Source: Lutimonas zeaxanthinifaciens (GTDB lineage Bacteria > Bacteroidota > Bacteroidia > Flavobacteriales > Flavobacteriaceae). From it: a stretch of DNA of 64,000 nucleotides. This document shows positions 9,822 to 18,658 of the stretch, piece by piece (positions within the stretch are counted from its first letter, which is position 1; every line of letters starts with the position of its first letter). The stretch covers positions 372,001 to 436,000 of the forward strand of contig NZ_CP129964.1 of assembly GCF_030503675.1 (NCBI RefSeq), read 5' to 3'. The notes beneath the pieces are model-generated. The model did no database searches and was not told the origin of the DNA. It saw nothing but the letters and a program-made list of their open reading frames with translations. The position numbers and the translations under genes are program-made.

Positions 9822-12800
9822 TTAAAATGGAAGGCTTTGAATCACTTCATTCTTTCTTCTGATCAGCGTACTATCCGCTTTTTTTCGTTGTCTTTCTTTT
9901 GTTGAAAACAGATGCTTGTATTTGGCTTTGGTGATTTTGAAATCCATGTCTTCTTCAGTTCCCTTCAAGTCCAAGCCTGCTTTGAAGGGCATGGGAGATT
10001 TTAATATGGAAACGTGATAGTCATAGGTGAGATCCAGATTATGATGCCCCCCAATAGCTACCTTATACCTGTCGACAGTCACGACAGAAGGGAAAATTTC
10101 TATCTGTTTGTCCTTGAAGATCATGGCAAATTCCAGTTTATCAATGGTGTTTTTTTCCTTATTTTTAAAGAACAGCATTTTTGCCATTTTTTCGAAAGTC
10201 TTACCACTAAGTATCACTAGGTCCGTACCCGCCACATGGGCCATGGCGTCAATTGAAGCGGCATTCATATCAAGATTTTTATCGATTTTAGAATTACCTT
10301 TCATTCTGGCGTTCACTTTACCTTCAAAAGAATCTACCATGGGTAATAAGGTGTCCAGAACAGGAAGCAAATCGGTTAATTTTGACAGGTCGATGTCATA
10401 TATTTTAAAGTCAAAGTCTAAGCCGGCAACACCCTTGACCTTAGATTCATAGGCAGCAGAGGTTGTCATTTTAGCAGCCATCGTGGTCATTTGAAGGTTC
10501 GACAGATCAATTTTCTGGTCCTTAATCGTGATTACCCCGTACAGGTCATTGATGTTAAAGGTTTTATAATTAACTTCTTTAAAATTACTTTTAAGGCTAA
10601 GATCGAGTTTCTTTGGTACAACAAAGGATTTAGGTTGTTCTGCAGGGGTGTTTTTTTCAAGGCCAGTTAAAACAATTTCTTCAGGCTCCTTTTGTCTTGA
10701 TTTTTCACCCTCATTAATTGCCTGAACAATTTCATTGATATCGAGTAATTCTGAATGAACCTCAAGTTCTCCCTTTAATAGCTGATTGTTAAAAAATGCA
10801 TCTCCAAATTCATATAATTTCCCTGTGGCTTCGATATCTGAATTTCCAATTTCAAGTTTTGCATGATCGAGGCTGATTACTCCGGGTTTAAAGCTGAATT
10901 TTGTTTTTGGCATCTTGAGCAACAATGGAAACTCCGGGGTGTAACCGTAAAGTTCATCAAAAGATATGTTACCAGATATGGGCCATTTATTGCCTTGTTT
11001 TGTGGATTGTAACTGATATGCGCCTTTTGTTATGGCAAAAAACCTGCCTTTCGATTTTACACCTGTTGAATCAATTTCGAAATCTGAAGAGATGGATGGT
11101 GTCCTGGGGTTTTCTGAATCCGGCTTAAGATCAATATTTGCCTTAACATACTTCAGTTTTGCCATCAGGGTGTCACCAAGATTCAACTTGCCATTTTCTA
11201 TCAGGACCTTTGATTTCATTGTTGCAATCTGAGTGGAATCCATTAGAGGAGTTGTTGCAAATTTTATATCAAGATGATCAAGATTTCCAGAGGAGACCGA
11301 TCCGTCTTTAAATTCGAGATTTTTGATATTGATCTTTCCGGCTCTAACTTTGTTCTTTGCATCAGTAAGAAGCGTACTGTTCTGTTCCTGCCGTACATGA
11401 ACAGAGGCTTTTTCCATTTGAAACAGCAAACTGTCAGTTTCATTGTGAAAAGTAATTTGATCCATGTTCATTGAACCAAGAAGCTCCAACTTTCCGTAAT
11501 CCTGATTTTTCAGATCATTAAAATTAAAAGCGGCCTCCAGATCGATATCTCCTACACCTTCAAGATTTAAACTTTTCTTCAATGGAAGGCTTTTTTCTAA
11601 GGACTCGAGATCAATTTTACCCTTTGCTGATAATTCCAGATCTGCATTCTGGAACAGGTTTTCCCCGGTGCCGAGAAGGGTGATCTCAGTTCCCACTCCT
11701 TTTATTAGAAACTGATTAATTTTAAAATGAGAACCTGACTGGATCTGAGGAGAGATGTAAATTTCGGCATCAATCTCCAGCAGATCAATTTTATTCGGTT
11801 TATCTCTGTAGGCCAGAGATCCGTTATTGACTTTAAAATAAGTTGTGACAGCGGGGGTTTGGCCTTTTTTATAAATTCCCTTAATTTCTGCTCGGATTGT
11901 CACATCACCCTCTGCCGTATAATTTTTTGATTTTTCAAAAACAGATTCAGGAATAAGATCAATAATAGTTGATAAAGAAGGCACCTTAAGATCAAGATTC
12001 ATATCTACATCGATCTGTTTTTCCTGCCGGTTGGGGCCAAGAGATCCATTGGCAACAAATTCAATATCATTTATGCCCACAAGCGCATTTTTTACTTGAA
12101 TATGTCTCGTTTTTCGGTTCACATGGAAATCCGTATTAATGATCATTGATAACTGATCAGTATAGGTGTTTCCTTTTTTTCTCAAAATCACATTATCACT
12201 TTGAGTTTCTAAATTGAGAACTATCTCTTTATCGCTGTATTCCGCGGACAAGTTCATGTCGAAACCTTCTACTGTGGCATAATTTTCACTGTACTGGTCA
12301 TCAAATATGAGTTTCCCGTTAATAATAGAGATCTCCTCAATATCAATAGTTGCGTCAAATTTCTCATCAGGTTTTTCGGGTTGAGAGATACTGTCAATCG
12401 GTTTTGGATCCGAAGGATTGAGGATATCCCAGTTTACCTTCCCATCAGGAGAAACATAAGCGTTTATAGAAGGGTTTTCAAAAGAAAATTTATTGATTTT
12501 GATTTTATCATTTAAAAATGCAATCGGATTAACACTAATCACCCCGTAATCAAATTTGATAAGCGTATCATTTATTGCAGTATCTTCTTCATTGGATATA
12601 GGAGCGTGGGTTTGAATAAAACCATTTTCAAGCTCAAGCTTAAAACTTGGAAACGTTTTAAAAAAAGTAAGTTCGATCGCATCGATGCTTAGTTCAGCAT
12701 CGAGATTCTTATTAATTGCAGTAACTACTTTTGGGGTTATTTTTTCTGGAGTGAGAACAAATTGAAATACGATACCGATAGCTACAGCGATCAAAAAAAC

Positions 12801-12857
12801 AATCGAGACCAGGGTAATGCCGACGAATTTAGAAATTTTAAGAATCCTTTGTCTCAT
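9822..12857 (-). CDS. AsmA-family envelope protein
   Basis: 1011 residues. One N-terminal transmembrane helix (about 12-34), followed directly by the AsmA-type start (VLTPEKITPKVVTAINKNLDAELSIDAIELTFFKTFPSFKLELEN). The rest is a long periplasmic beta-rich region with repeated short amphipathic strands, ending in the AsmA C-terminal block (about 780-960). By family knowledge AsmA-like proteins form bridge-like grooves between inner and outer membrane and help with lipid transport or outer-membrane homeostasis. It is convergent with the MerR gene and divergent from the SDR gene at 13119. Start ATG at 12857. Confidence 0.85.
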   Translation of the reverse strand: MRQRILKISKFVGITLVSIVFLIAVAIGIVFQFVLTPEKITPKVVTAINKNLDAELSIDAIELTFFKTFPSFKLELENGFIQTHAPISNEEDTAINDTLIKFDYGVISVNPIAFLNDKIKINKFSFENPSINAYVSPDGKVNWDILNPSDPKPIDSISQPEKPDEKFDATIDIEEISIINGKLIFDDQYSENYATVEGFDMNLSAEYSDKEIVLNLETQSDNVILRKKGNTYTDQLSMIINTDFHVNRKTRHIQVKNALVGINDIEFVANGSLGPNRQEKQIDVDMNLDLKVPSLSTIIDLIPESVFEKSKNYTAEGDVTIRAEIKGIYKKGQTPAVTTYFKVNNGSLAYRDKPNKIDLLEIDAEIYISPQIQSGSHFKINQFLIKGVGTEITLLGTGENLFQNADLELSAKGKIDLESLEKSLPLKKSLNLEGVGDIDLEAAFNFNDLKNQDYGKLELLGSMNMDQITFHNETDSLLFQMEKASVHVRQEQNSTLLTDAKNKVRAGKINIKNLEFKDGSVSSGNLDHLDIKFATTPLMDSTQIATMKSKVLIENGKLNLGDTLMAKLKYVKANIDLKPDSENPRTPSISSDFEIDSTGVKSKGRFFAITKGAYQLQSTKQGNKWPISGNISFDELYGYTPEFPLLLKMPKTKFSFKPGVISLDHAKLEIGNSDIEATGKLYEFGDAFFNNQLLKGELEVHSELLDINEIVQAINEGEKSRQKEPEEIVLTGLEKNTPAEQPKSFVVPKKLDLSLKSNFKEVNYKTFNINDLYGVITIKDQKIDLSNLQMTTMAAKMTTSAAYESKVKGVAGLDFDFKIYDIDLSKLTDLLPVLDTLLPMVDSFEGKVNARMKGNSKIDKNLDMNAASIDAMAHVAGTDLVILSGKTFEKMAKMLFFKNKEKNTIDKLEFAMIFKDKQIEIFPSVVTVDRYKVAIGGHHNLDLTYDYHVSILKSPMPFKAGLDLKGTEEDMDFKITKAKYKHLFSTKERQRKKADSTLIRRKNEVIQSLPF

Positions 12858-13118
12858 TGGACTGTAAATTTAAAATCAGACCATTAGGGTTGTTTTTTGC
12901 CCCTCTAAAATACGAATAATTTAAGTCATATATGTGGTGGCTTATGTGATCAAAAATTTTGTCTCTTTCCTCAAGGAAAACTCTTCCCCGGTAACTAAAT
13001 GTAGTTTTTCGGAAAGTTTAACTTGAGTTTCGTCCTAATATCTGCAATATTTTGTCTTTACTTTTCTATTTTCACAATGAGTATCATAATTTAAAAATAA
13101 CTTTATTAAGACAGGGAT

Positions 13119-13988
13119 ATGAAGACAGTATTGATTACAGGAGCAAACAGGGGAATTGGACTGGAAACCTCTTTAGTTTTTGCAAAAGCGGGTGACAAAG
13201 TGTTTGCAACAATGAGGAATCCTGATAATGCCATTGAGTTAAAAGAAAGAATTTTAAAAGATAAACTTGAAATAGTTGTAATGAAAATGGACGTTGATTC
13301 CGATGATTCTGTAAATGAATGCATCAGCAAGATTTATCAAGACAGCGGATCGGTTGACGTACTTGTAAACAATGCAGGCATTGAGCGCCACGGTGCAATT
13401 GAAGAAATGGATATTTCGGTTTTTAAGGAAGTTATGGAAACCAATTATTTCGGAATTGTACGTTGCGTCAAAGCTGTCCTACCCAAAATGAGAGAATCAA
13501 AAAAAGGATGCATTATCAATATTGCATCAGTTGCAGGAAGAATTTCAAGTTCTCCACTTGCTCCTTATGCAGCGTCCAAATTTGCAGTGGAAGCCTTTAG
13601 TGAAGCCCTTGCTCAAGAAGTAAAATCGTTCAATATCAGAGTTGGAATTATCGAGCCCGGGATCATTAACACTGATATGGCCAGAGATATAAGACATGGA
13701 GAACCTAATTCTAACTATCCTCAGTCTTTCAGGTTTGGAGGTATGTTTGCTGCTTCACTTGAAAATCCAACTTCCCCGATAATGGTGGCTGATACCATCT
13801 TAAGTGTTGCAGAGAGTGAATCTTGGACGCTAAGACATCCCGTTGGTCCGGATGCTCAGCCATTTCTTGACTGGAGGAAGGGTATGACCGACGAGCAATG
13901 GGTAGACTGGAACGCTCAGAATGATGATGATTGGTATGATGCGGTGAAGGAAACTTTTGGGCTGGATGCGAGAATAAATGTGGATTAG
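13119..13988 (+). CDS. Short-chain dehydrogenase/reductase (SDR)
   Basis: 289 residues, a classical SDR. The nucleotide-binding motif TGANRGIG is at 7-14, the NNAG motif near 84-87, and the catalytic Ser (IASVAG, ~137), Tyr (YAASK, ~150) and Lys (~154) are all present. The fold binds NAD(P)H and oxidises or reduces an alcohol/carbonyl; the substrate cannot be told. The C-terminal extension beyond the SDR core (about 230-289) contains a WxDW-rich tail. It appears to be a single-gene unit, with AsmA divergent upstream and a membrane protein convergent downstream. Confidence 0.85.
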   Translation: MKTVLITGANRGIGLETSLVFAKAGDKVFATMRNPDNAIELKERILKDKLEIVVMKMDVDSDDSVNECISKIYQDSGSVDVLVNNAGIERHGAIEEMDISVFKEVMETNYFGIVRCVKAVLPKMRESKKGCIINIASVAGRISSSPLAPYAASKFAVEAFSEALAQEVKSFNIRVGIIEPGIINTDMARDIRHGEPNSNYPQSFRFGGMFAASLENPTSPIMVADTILSVAESESWTLRHPVGPDAQPFLDWRKGMTDEQWVDWNAQNDDDWYDAVKETFGLDARINVD

Positions 13989-14009
13989 GTGATTTCAATA
14001 AATCAGGGT

Positions 14010-14726
14010 CTAAAAATAATCTGCCTCTTCGAGTTCAGGCTTAACGGCCTGCTCTTTTTTCCATGAAATTAATTCAAAACTATCCTGGACCAGTTTGATC
14101 TGATTTAAGTTTTTATCGGATTTATTTCTCAAATTCTTTATTCGATAATCCACGATCATTGAGCCGATCAAATAACCGGTAAGAAAAAATAATCCGGTGA
14201 TCACCACAATGAGTAGCATATGACTCCAGAATTCTTCGAAATTCAGCACAGAGTCAGCCGGAGTTTCAACAAACCCTAATTCATCAATTACGACAAAAGG
14301 AAATTCAAAATATTCTTTTATGCCTTGCCCCAAGGTTTCAAATTTCAAATGAATAAAGCGGAGTGAGGACAAAACATATGCAATGAATGAAATTCCAAAT
14401 CCTACCATCAGTGAATATTCCTTTCTATATGAAGCCAGAAATTTATCATCTAATTTCCGGATGTCAAGATTACTTTTACGTGTAATCCATTTTTTCAGGC
14501 TGAAAATTCTACGATATTTATTGACGTAGATTTTGGAATAAACTATCCATAAATAAATGATGAATAGTGGTGTCAGAACTACGAGCAACGTCGTTATTGA
14601 CAATAGACCAATAGTTACCAATTCGGTGAGGGATTTAGATTTTAATGAGAGTGTTTCATTGTCGCTCCCGTAACCCAAAGTATTTTGAATTAGCAATTCA
14701 TTTATGATGATTATCCACTTTATCAT
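14010..14726 (-). CDS. Unknown multi-pass membrane protein
   Basis: I do not recognise the family. From the ATG at 14726 it is 238 residues; an in-frame TTG at 14747 would add seven. Hydrophobic segments occur near residues 37-62 (LVTIGLLSITTLLVVLTPLF), 103-122 (SLMVGFGISFIAYVLSS) and 165-190 (LLIVVITGLFFLTGYLIGSMIV), separated by basic loops, consistent with three or four transmembrane helices. A C-terminal cytoplasmic tail of about 45 residues is charged. It is convergent with the SDR gene, so not obviously part of an operon. Confidence 0.6.
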   Translation of the reverse strand: MIKWIIIINELLIQNTLGYGSDNETLSLKSKSLTELVTIGLLSITTLLVVLTPLFIIYLWIVYSKIYVNKYRRIFSLKKWITRKSNLDIRKLDDKFLASYRKEYSLMVGFGISFIAYVLSSLRFIHLKFETLGQGIKEYFEFPFVVIDELGFVETPADSVLNFEEFWSHMLLIVVITGLFFLTGYLIGSMIVDYRIKNLRNKSDKNLNQIKLVQDSFELISWKKEQAVKPELEEADYF

Positions 14727-14989
14727 ATCATGATTAATTATCTTCAAGATAGTATAGGTGATTCAGAATCACAAACCATAAAGGATGAATAACACATATT
14801 TCTTAACGGAGAGGCATAAATCCTTTTCAAAGAGATTTATAAAGACTTTCGATTTGCCTGAGTTGTAAATCTATTTTCTTGGATTTAAGAGATTTTTTGC
14901 CGGAATTCACCGATAAATTTAATCACTCGAATGATATAAATCACTAACTTTAAGAGTAGGATAATGTTAGATTTTAAACGGATATAATT

Positions 14990-15856
14990 ATGTGTAGATT
15001 CATCGCTTACCTCGGTAAACCAATTTTTGCAGATGAGTTGCTTCTTAAACCAAAAAATTCTTTGATGAAGCAAAGTTATCACGCTTTGGAGTCGGAAGTG
15101 ACCGTAAATGGAGATGGCTTTGGAATTGGATGGTACAACCATTATAGAAGGAAGGAGCCTGCGCTGTTCCGGTCGATTCGCCCGGCCTGGAATGATGAGA
15201 ATCTGTCTTATAATGCTTCAATGATAAAGACCAATTGTCTTTTGGCCCATATCAGAGCTGCCACACAGGGAAGTGTTTCTATTGAGAACAGCCATCCTTT
15301 TCAATACAAGGAATTTCTTATGATGCAAAATGGTGGAATACCCGAATTCCATAAAATAAAGAGAAAACTGATCAATCGTCTTGATGAAGAATCTTTCCAA
15401 TGGATTCAGGGACAAACAGACACACAATATATTTTTGCATTGTTTATGACAATTACCGGGGAATGGAGAGAGAATAAGGACGAATTATCTTTTGACGATT
15501 TATCAGCATGCCTTTCACAAACCTTTAGTGAAATTGAAGTCATGAAAAAAGAATCAGATATCCATGGCCCTTCATTATATAATTTAGTATTGACAAATGG
15601 CAAAGCAATGCTGGCCACTCGATACAGTACTGATCCTGAATTAGAGACCAGATCTCTTCATATAGCCAGTAATGCAGAATGCTATACCTGTGAGGAAGGA
15701 TTTCTAAAGTTTAAATCAATTGAGCCAAAGGAAAGGGCAATTTTGATCTCTTCAGAGGTTCTGACGGAAAAAAAAGAACACTGGACAGCGATTCCTGAGA
15801 ATCATTGCATCATGGTGGGAGAAGATTTGACCGTGGATATTAAACCTCTTAAATAG
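14990..15856 (+). CDS. Class II glutamine amidotransferase (YafJ-like)
   Basis: 288 residues starting MCRFIAYLG; removal of Met exposes Cys2, the N-terminal nucleophile of class II (Ntn) glutaminases. Further family motifs are visible: NGDGFGIGWYN, the LLAHIRAATQG loop, HPFQ, and a MQNGGI segment. It is the short, domain-alone form (glutamine hydrolysis to glutamate plus ammonia) without an attached synthase domain, so its acceptor is unknown. It is flanked by a divergent membrane-protein gene and a convergent DUF4382 lipoprotein gene. Confidence 0.85.
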   Translation: MCRFIAYLGKPIFADELLLKPKNSLMKQSYHALESEVTVNGDGFGIGWYNHYRRKEPALFRSIRPAWNDENLSYNASMIKTNCLLAHIRAATQGSVSIENSHPFQYKEFLMMQNGGIPEFHKIKRKLINRLDEESFQWIQGQTDTQYIFALFMTITGEWRENKDELSFDDLSACLSQTFSEIEVMKKESDIHGPSLYNLVLTNGKAMLATRYSTDPELETRSLHIASNAECYTCEEGFLKFKSIEPKERAILISSEVLTEKKEHWTAIPENHCIMVGEDLTVDIKPLK

Positions 15857-15890
15857 AAATCCTTGAGAGATATGGATGTATGTTTCTCGA

Positions 15891-16730
15891 TCAGGAAACT
15901 GGTACCGATAATTCTATTGTACCTGCGTCCGTGGTCTCTCCAGCAGTTACCTCAATGGTTTGAGATTCATAAATAATGTAGTTGAAATCCTCAATTTTGA
16001 TTTTATATTCTCCGGGGTCAAGACCTCTCACTATAAAATTGCCTTCTGAATTCGTAGCTGTTTCAGTTACTTCAACATTATCCATAGTGTAAACAGTCAC
16101 AGAGGCTCCTTCTAATGGTATCGCATCAGCAAGATTGTCACCTTCAATTGGTTTCCCTACTACCTTCCCTTTAATAGACCCTGAATTTACTTCAGTATTT
16201 ACTCTAATCACGGGTTTCAAATTGTACTTTCCGGAGTTTCCGGCTTTTACAACCGATTTTTGAACATCCCAATCCAAAATGAACGTATATGAATAACCCG
16301 GTTCCAATTCAGTATTTGTTTTAAGCTTTAATCCAGATTGTTGTCCGCTAGGCGTGTCCAGGTTTATGGGATTTGCCTCTCCTTCTACGAGGAGTGTGTT
16401 ATTATCACCAAGTACCAGTCGGATTTGTTGCAGCATCCCTGAAGGAATGATGACATCGGATAACAGGAGTTCATTCCCCGCAATGAGTTCAGTTAGATCT
16501 ACTATAATGGGAGAGAAATCTTCTTCTGTAATACTTTTCCATCCTTCATCGTCTTCTGTACTGTTGTAAAGCACATCAATGATTTCTACATTTACTTCCT
16601 GGTAATCCCCAGGGGCATCTATTAATTTTAACTGAACTCTCGAAGTATTTTCGGGATTATCATCACTACAACTGTGAAGGCCCAAAATCGCAAAAAGAAA
16701 TATTGCGACCAATAAAACATTTTTTTTCAT
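15891..16730 (-). CDS. DUF4382 lipoprotein with carboxypeptidase-regulatory-like domain
   Basis: 279 residues. A lipoprotein signal peptide ends LHS-Cys21, followed by SDDN, an acidic stretch of the kind that directs Bacteroidota lipoproteins to the cell surface. Residues about 30-185 match the DUF4382 pattern (VQLKLIDAPGDYQEVNVEI...), and about 187-275 form a carboxypeptidase-regulatory-like/CNA-B-type beta sandwich (SIKGKVVG...ASVTVYT...GNFIVRGLDPGEYKI). Function is unknown; the second domain is usually a stalk or binding module. Convergent with the amidotransferase gene. Confidence 0.8.
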   Translation of the reverse strand: MKKNVLLVAIFLFAILGLHSCSDDNPENTSRVQLKLIDAPGDYQEVNVEIIDVLYNSTEDDEGWKSITEEDFSPIIVDLTELIAGNELLLSDVIIPSGMLQQIRLVLGDNNTLLVEGEANPINLDTPSGQQSGLKLKTNTELEPGYSYTFILDWDVQKSVVKAGNSGKYNLKPVIRVNTEVNSGSIKGKVVGKPIEGDNLADAIPLEGASVTVYTMDNVEVTETATNSEGNFIVRGLDPGEYKIKIEDFNYIIYESQTIEVTAGETTDAGTIELSVPVS

Positions 16731-16942
16731 AGCATTTTTAATTTTAACGTAAACTTAGTACTGATTTCTGAAGAAATTCTTAAGAAGGTAAGATTTAATT
16801 TCTCATTCAGTAAATATGGCTTTTGAATTAGGATTGTGAAAAACGATAAATTCATTTAGATTTGTAAAAAGCATTGCGTCCGAATGACATATGTCTGTTT
16901 AGGGAGGCTTGATGACCAATTTAAAAAGGAGAAATTAGAATC

Positions 16943-17587
16943 ATGAAATCAAACTTTTCAAAAGCCCTTATGTATTTGATTCCGGGTATAATAGTATATA
17001 TTTTGGCCTTATACTACCTAAACTCGATCAATGGGTTTTCGGGTGATTCTGACGTCTTGAATTATGGGATCACTCTTCTAATCGCTCTCTTGATAACAGT
17101 TCTCTATAATTTTTCCAAATTAAGCTCTGTAGTAACGAATTACAAAAAGAGAAAGATAGAGTTGTTAATTAAGACTACCCTGTTCAGCCTTTATACATCC
17201 AAGGTAACCAATGAGCAGAAACAATATTTGTTTGCGGAGGAGAGGTTAATGAATATTTTCTTTGAATTGATCAATGAAAACGATGCATTAAGGGGTAAAG
17301 AGGTCAAGGGGAATATTAACGAGATCATCTGGACTTCCCTGGCAGATCTTGGAATTTTGAGTCTATTCTGCTCCATTGCTTTTTTTGTCAGTATTTTCTT
17401 TTTTCCTGAGATTGAAAGTGAACTTATCATCAAAGGCTTTGGAATAAGTTTATTATCGATTATAGCACTGGCAGCACACAATCTTTCCTTTATAAAATTG
17501 ATCGATCTGTCGAACAAAGTATTGGTCTATATCGAGAACAATCTCATCAATCAACTTGATCAAAAGATAAAAAACACCTTGAGTTAA
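16943..17587 (+). CDS. Unknown membrane protein
   Basis: 214 residues, no family recognised. Four hydrophobic segments (about 8-27, 40-60, 132-152 and 157-177) suggest two helical hairpins separated by a ~70-residue charged cytoplasmic region (KKRKIELLIKTTLFS...), with a charged C-terminal helix. It stands alone between the divergent DUF4382 gene and the first leader of the lipoprotein group. Confidence 0.55.
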   Translation: MKSNFSKALMYLIPGIIVYILALYYLNSINGFSGDSDVLNYGITLLIALLITVLYNFSKLSSVVTNYKKRKIELLIKTTLFSLYTSKVTNEQKQYLFAEERLMNIFFELINENDALRGKEVKGNINEIIWTSLADLGILSLFCSIAFFVSIFFFPEIESELIIKGFGISLLSIIALAAHNLSFIKLIDLSNKVLVYIENNLINQLDQKIKNTLS

Positions 17588-17690
17588 TTTCTAGTATTAT
17601 TTAGATTTCGGTATTTGCCGGTTCTTTGTTTTCCCTTTTTTTAGGATTCAATACCTTAAGAGAAGGCGCTGTGGAATTTTCTGAAACAAA

Positions 17691-17770
17691 AAAAGAAAAC
17701 TGTTTTATTAAGGCCATAGAGGTCGTATTCCAGAGCCGTTGGTAAATATATTTAGGTTTTTCTCACTCAC
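17691..17770 (-). repeat. Degenerate repeat element, copy 1
   Basis: First of three diverged copies (others near 18481-18565 and 26261-26330). On the minus strand the copies read as related peptides: here EYDLYGLNKTVFFFCF, in the others ENDPNDLSNSVLFF and GNDPNGLLKSVFFLGF. No start codon is apparent, so this looks like a decayed small gene or a mobile relic. It abuts the regulated promoter of the lipoprotein gene at 17865. Confidence 0.45.
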
Positions 17771-17780
17771 TTAACTTCTG

Positions 17781-17844
17781 AATTGAGTACCCAATATACC
17801 CTAGATTGAGTATTGATTACGGTTACAATGTTGAGTACATTCAA
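17781..17844 (+). promoter_or_regulatory. Shared operator and promoter A
   Basis: The 38-bp conserved element is at 17781-17818; its fixed blocks are AATTGAGTA, CAATATAC and GAGTATTGATT, with 2- and 8-bp variable gaps. It contains the dyad ATACCC-TAGATT-GAGTAT. The TTG at 17813-17815 serves as -33, and after exactly 20 bp TACATTCA (17836-17843) serves as -7. A further TTGAGTAC overlaps the -7 box. Drives the lipoprotein gene starting at 17865. Confidence 0.7.
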
Positions 17845-17864
17845 TTTTCTTTAAATCTCTCGTT

Positions 17865-18368
17865 ATGAAAAACTTTTTTTCAAAACTTGGTATCCTTGTA
17901 ATCTTATGTCTAAGTCTGACAATTATCTCTTGCAATGGAGATGATGATGGTGATATCAATAACCCTGAGCCAGTAAATCAAACTTTTTTCGAGAAATATG
18001 ATGGAGCGGTTTGGAGAGGCGAGACTTATCAGGGATGGGTTTATTTGAGGCTTAATTCTAATCCTAATATTATTCTTGAGAATTGGTTAGATGATCAAAA
18101 TGGGGATTGTTATTATTATTCTATTGGTTACGAATCTTGGTTTTCTCAAACTGTAAAAATTCTTGAAAATAGTTCCGATTTGTTAATCTTAGAAGTTACC
18201 CTTCTTGAAGATGTGGGTGGCGGAGCTCCAGAAGAATTTATTTATGTAATAAATTTTACTGTTTCAGGTAACAAACTTAAAACAGTTTCAGAAGGTTCTG
18301 ATGGAATTGAAATAATAGAATGGGATAAATCAAGTTTCGATGTTTCTAATTTAACAATCTGCGAATAA
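17865..18368 (+). CDS. Surface lipoprotein, short member of the mosaic group
   Basis: 167 residues. The signal peptide ends ISC (Cys23) followed by NGDDDGD, an acidic surface-export signal. Residues about 32-55 (EPVNQTFFEKYDGAVWRGETY) are closely related to the same region of the 21.85-kb lipoprotein (KPVDQTFLENYHGTVWKGETT). The remaining ~110 residues are beta-rich, with tryptophans and two late cysteines, and match no family I know. It shares its promoter element with the lipoprotein genes at 18659 and 21853, so all three are probably co-regulated. Confidence 0.7.
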   Translation: MKNFFSKLGILVILCLSLTIISCNGDDDGDINNPEPVNQTFFEKYDGAVWRGETYQGWVYLRLNSNPNIILENWLDDQNGDCYYYSIGYESWFSQTVKILENSSDLLILEVTLLEDVGGGAPEEFIYVINFTVSGNKLKTVSEGSDGIEIIEWDKSSFDVSNLTICE

Positions 18369-18480
18369 GCAATTTTTGTTTCAATTAAATCTTTACTAAT
18401 GGTTCCAAGGTCCTGATTAAAATGAAATTTAGTTCTATAGGATCCACGGAGTTATTCCAGCATCTCCGCAAAATTTTCAA

Positions 18481-18565
18481 AAAAATAAAACTGAATTCGA
18501 TAGGTCATTGGGATCGTTTTCCTGCATACAGATCCAAAACTTTTTTAGGTTTTTCTCATTAACTG
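18481..18565 (-). repeat. Degenerate repeat element, copy 2
   Basis: Second copy of the relic described at 17691-17770. Both copies run directly into the same TTTAGGTTTTTCTCA stretch upstream of the operator/promoter element, so relic plus promoter may have been duplicated as one block. Minus-strand reading gives ENDPNDLSNSVLFF followed by a stop. Confidence 0.45.
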
Positions 18566-18573
18566 CACTTCTG

Positions 18574-18636
18574 AATTGAGTATCCAATATACTCATTAGA
18601 GAGTATTGATTCAGATTGCTTTGATGAGTATCTTCA
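18574..18636 (+). promoter_or_regulatory. Shared operator and promoter B
   Basis: Second copy of the 38-bp element (18574-18611). Here the core dyad ATACTC-ATTAGA-GAGTAT is a perfect inverted repeat. The -33 TTG lies at 18606-18608 and TATCTTCA at 18629-18636 after exactly 20 bp. Drives the 909-residue lipoprotein at 18659. Confidence 0.72.
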
Positions 18637-18658
18637 TCTTTTTTCTAATCCTCTCGTT

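Noticed and set aside
10108-10452. Open frame on the plus strand inside the AsmA gene
   Set aside because: Shadow of a well-supported gene on the opposite strand; hydrophobic composition comes from the complementary codons.
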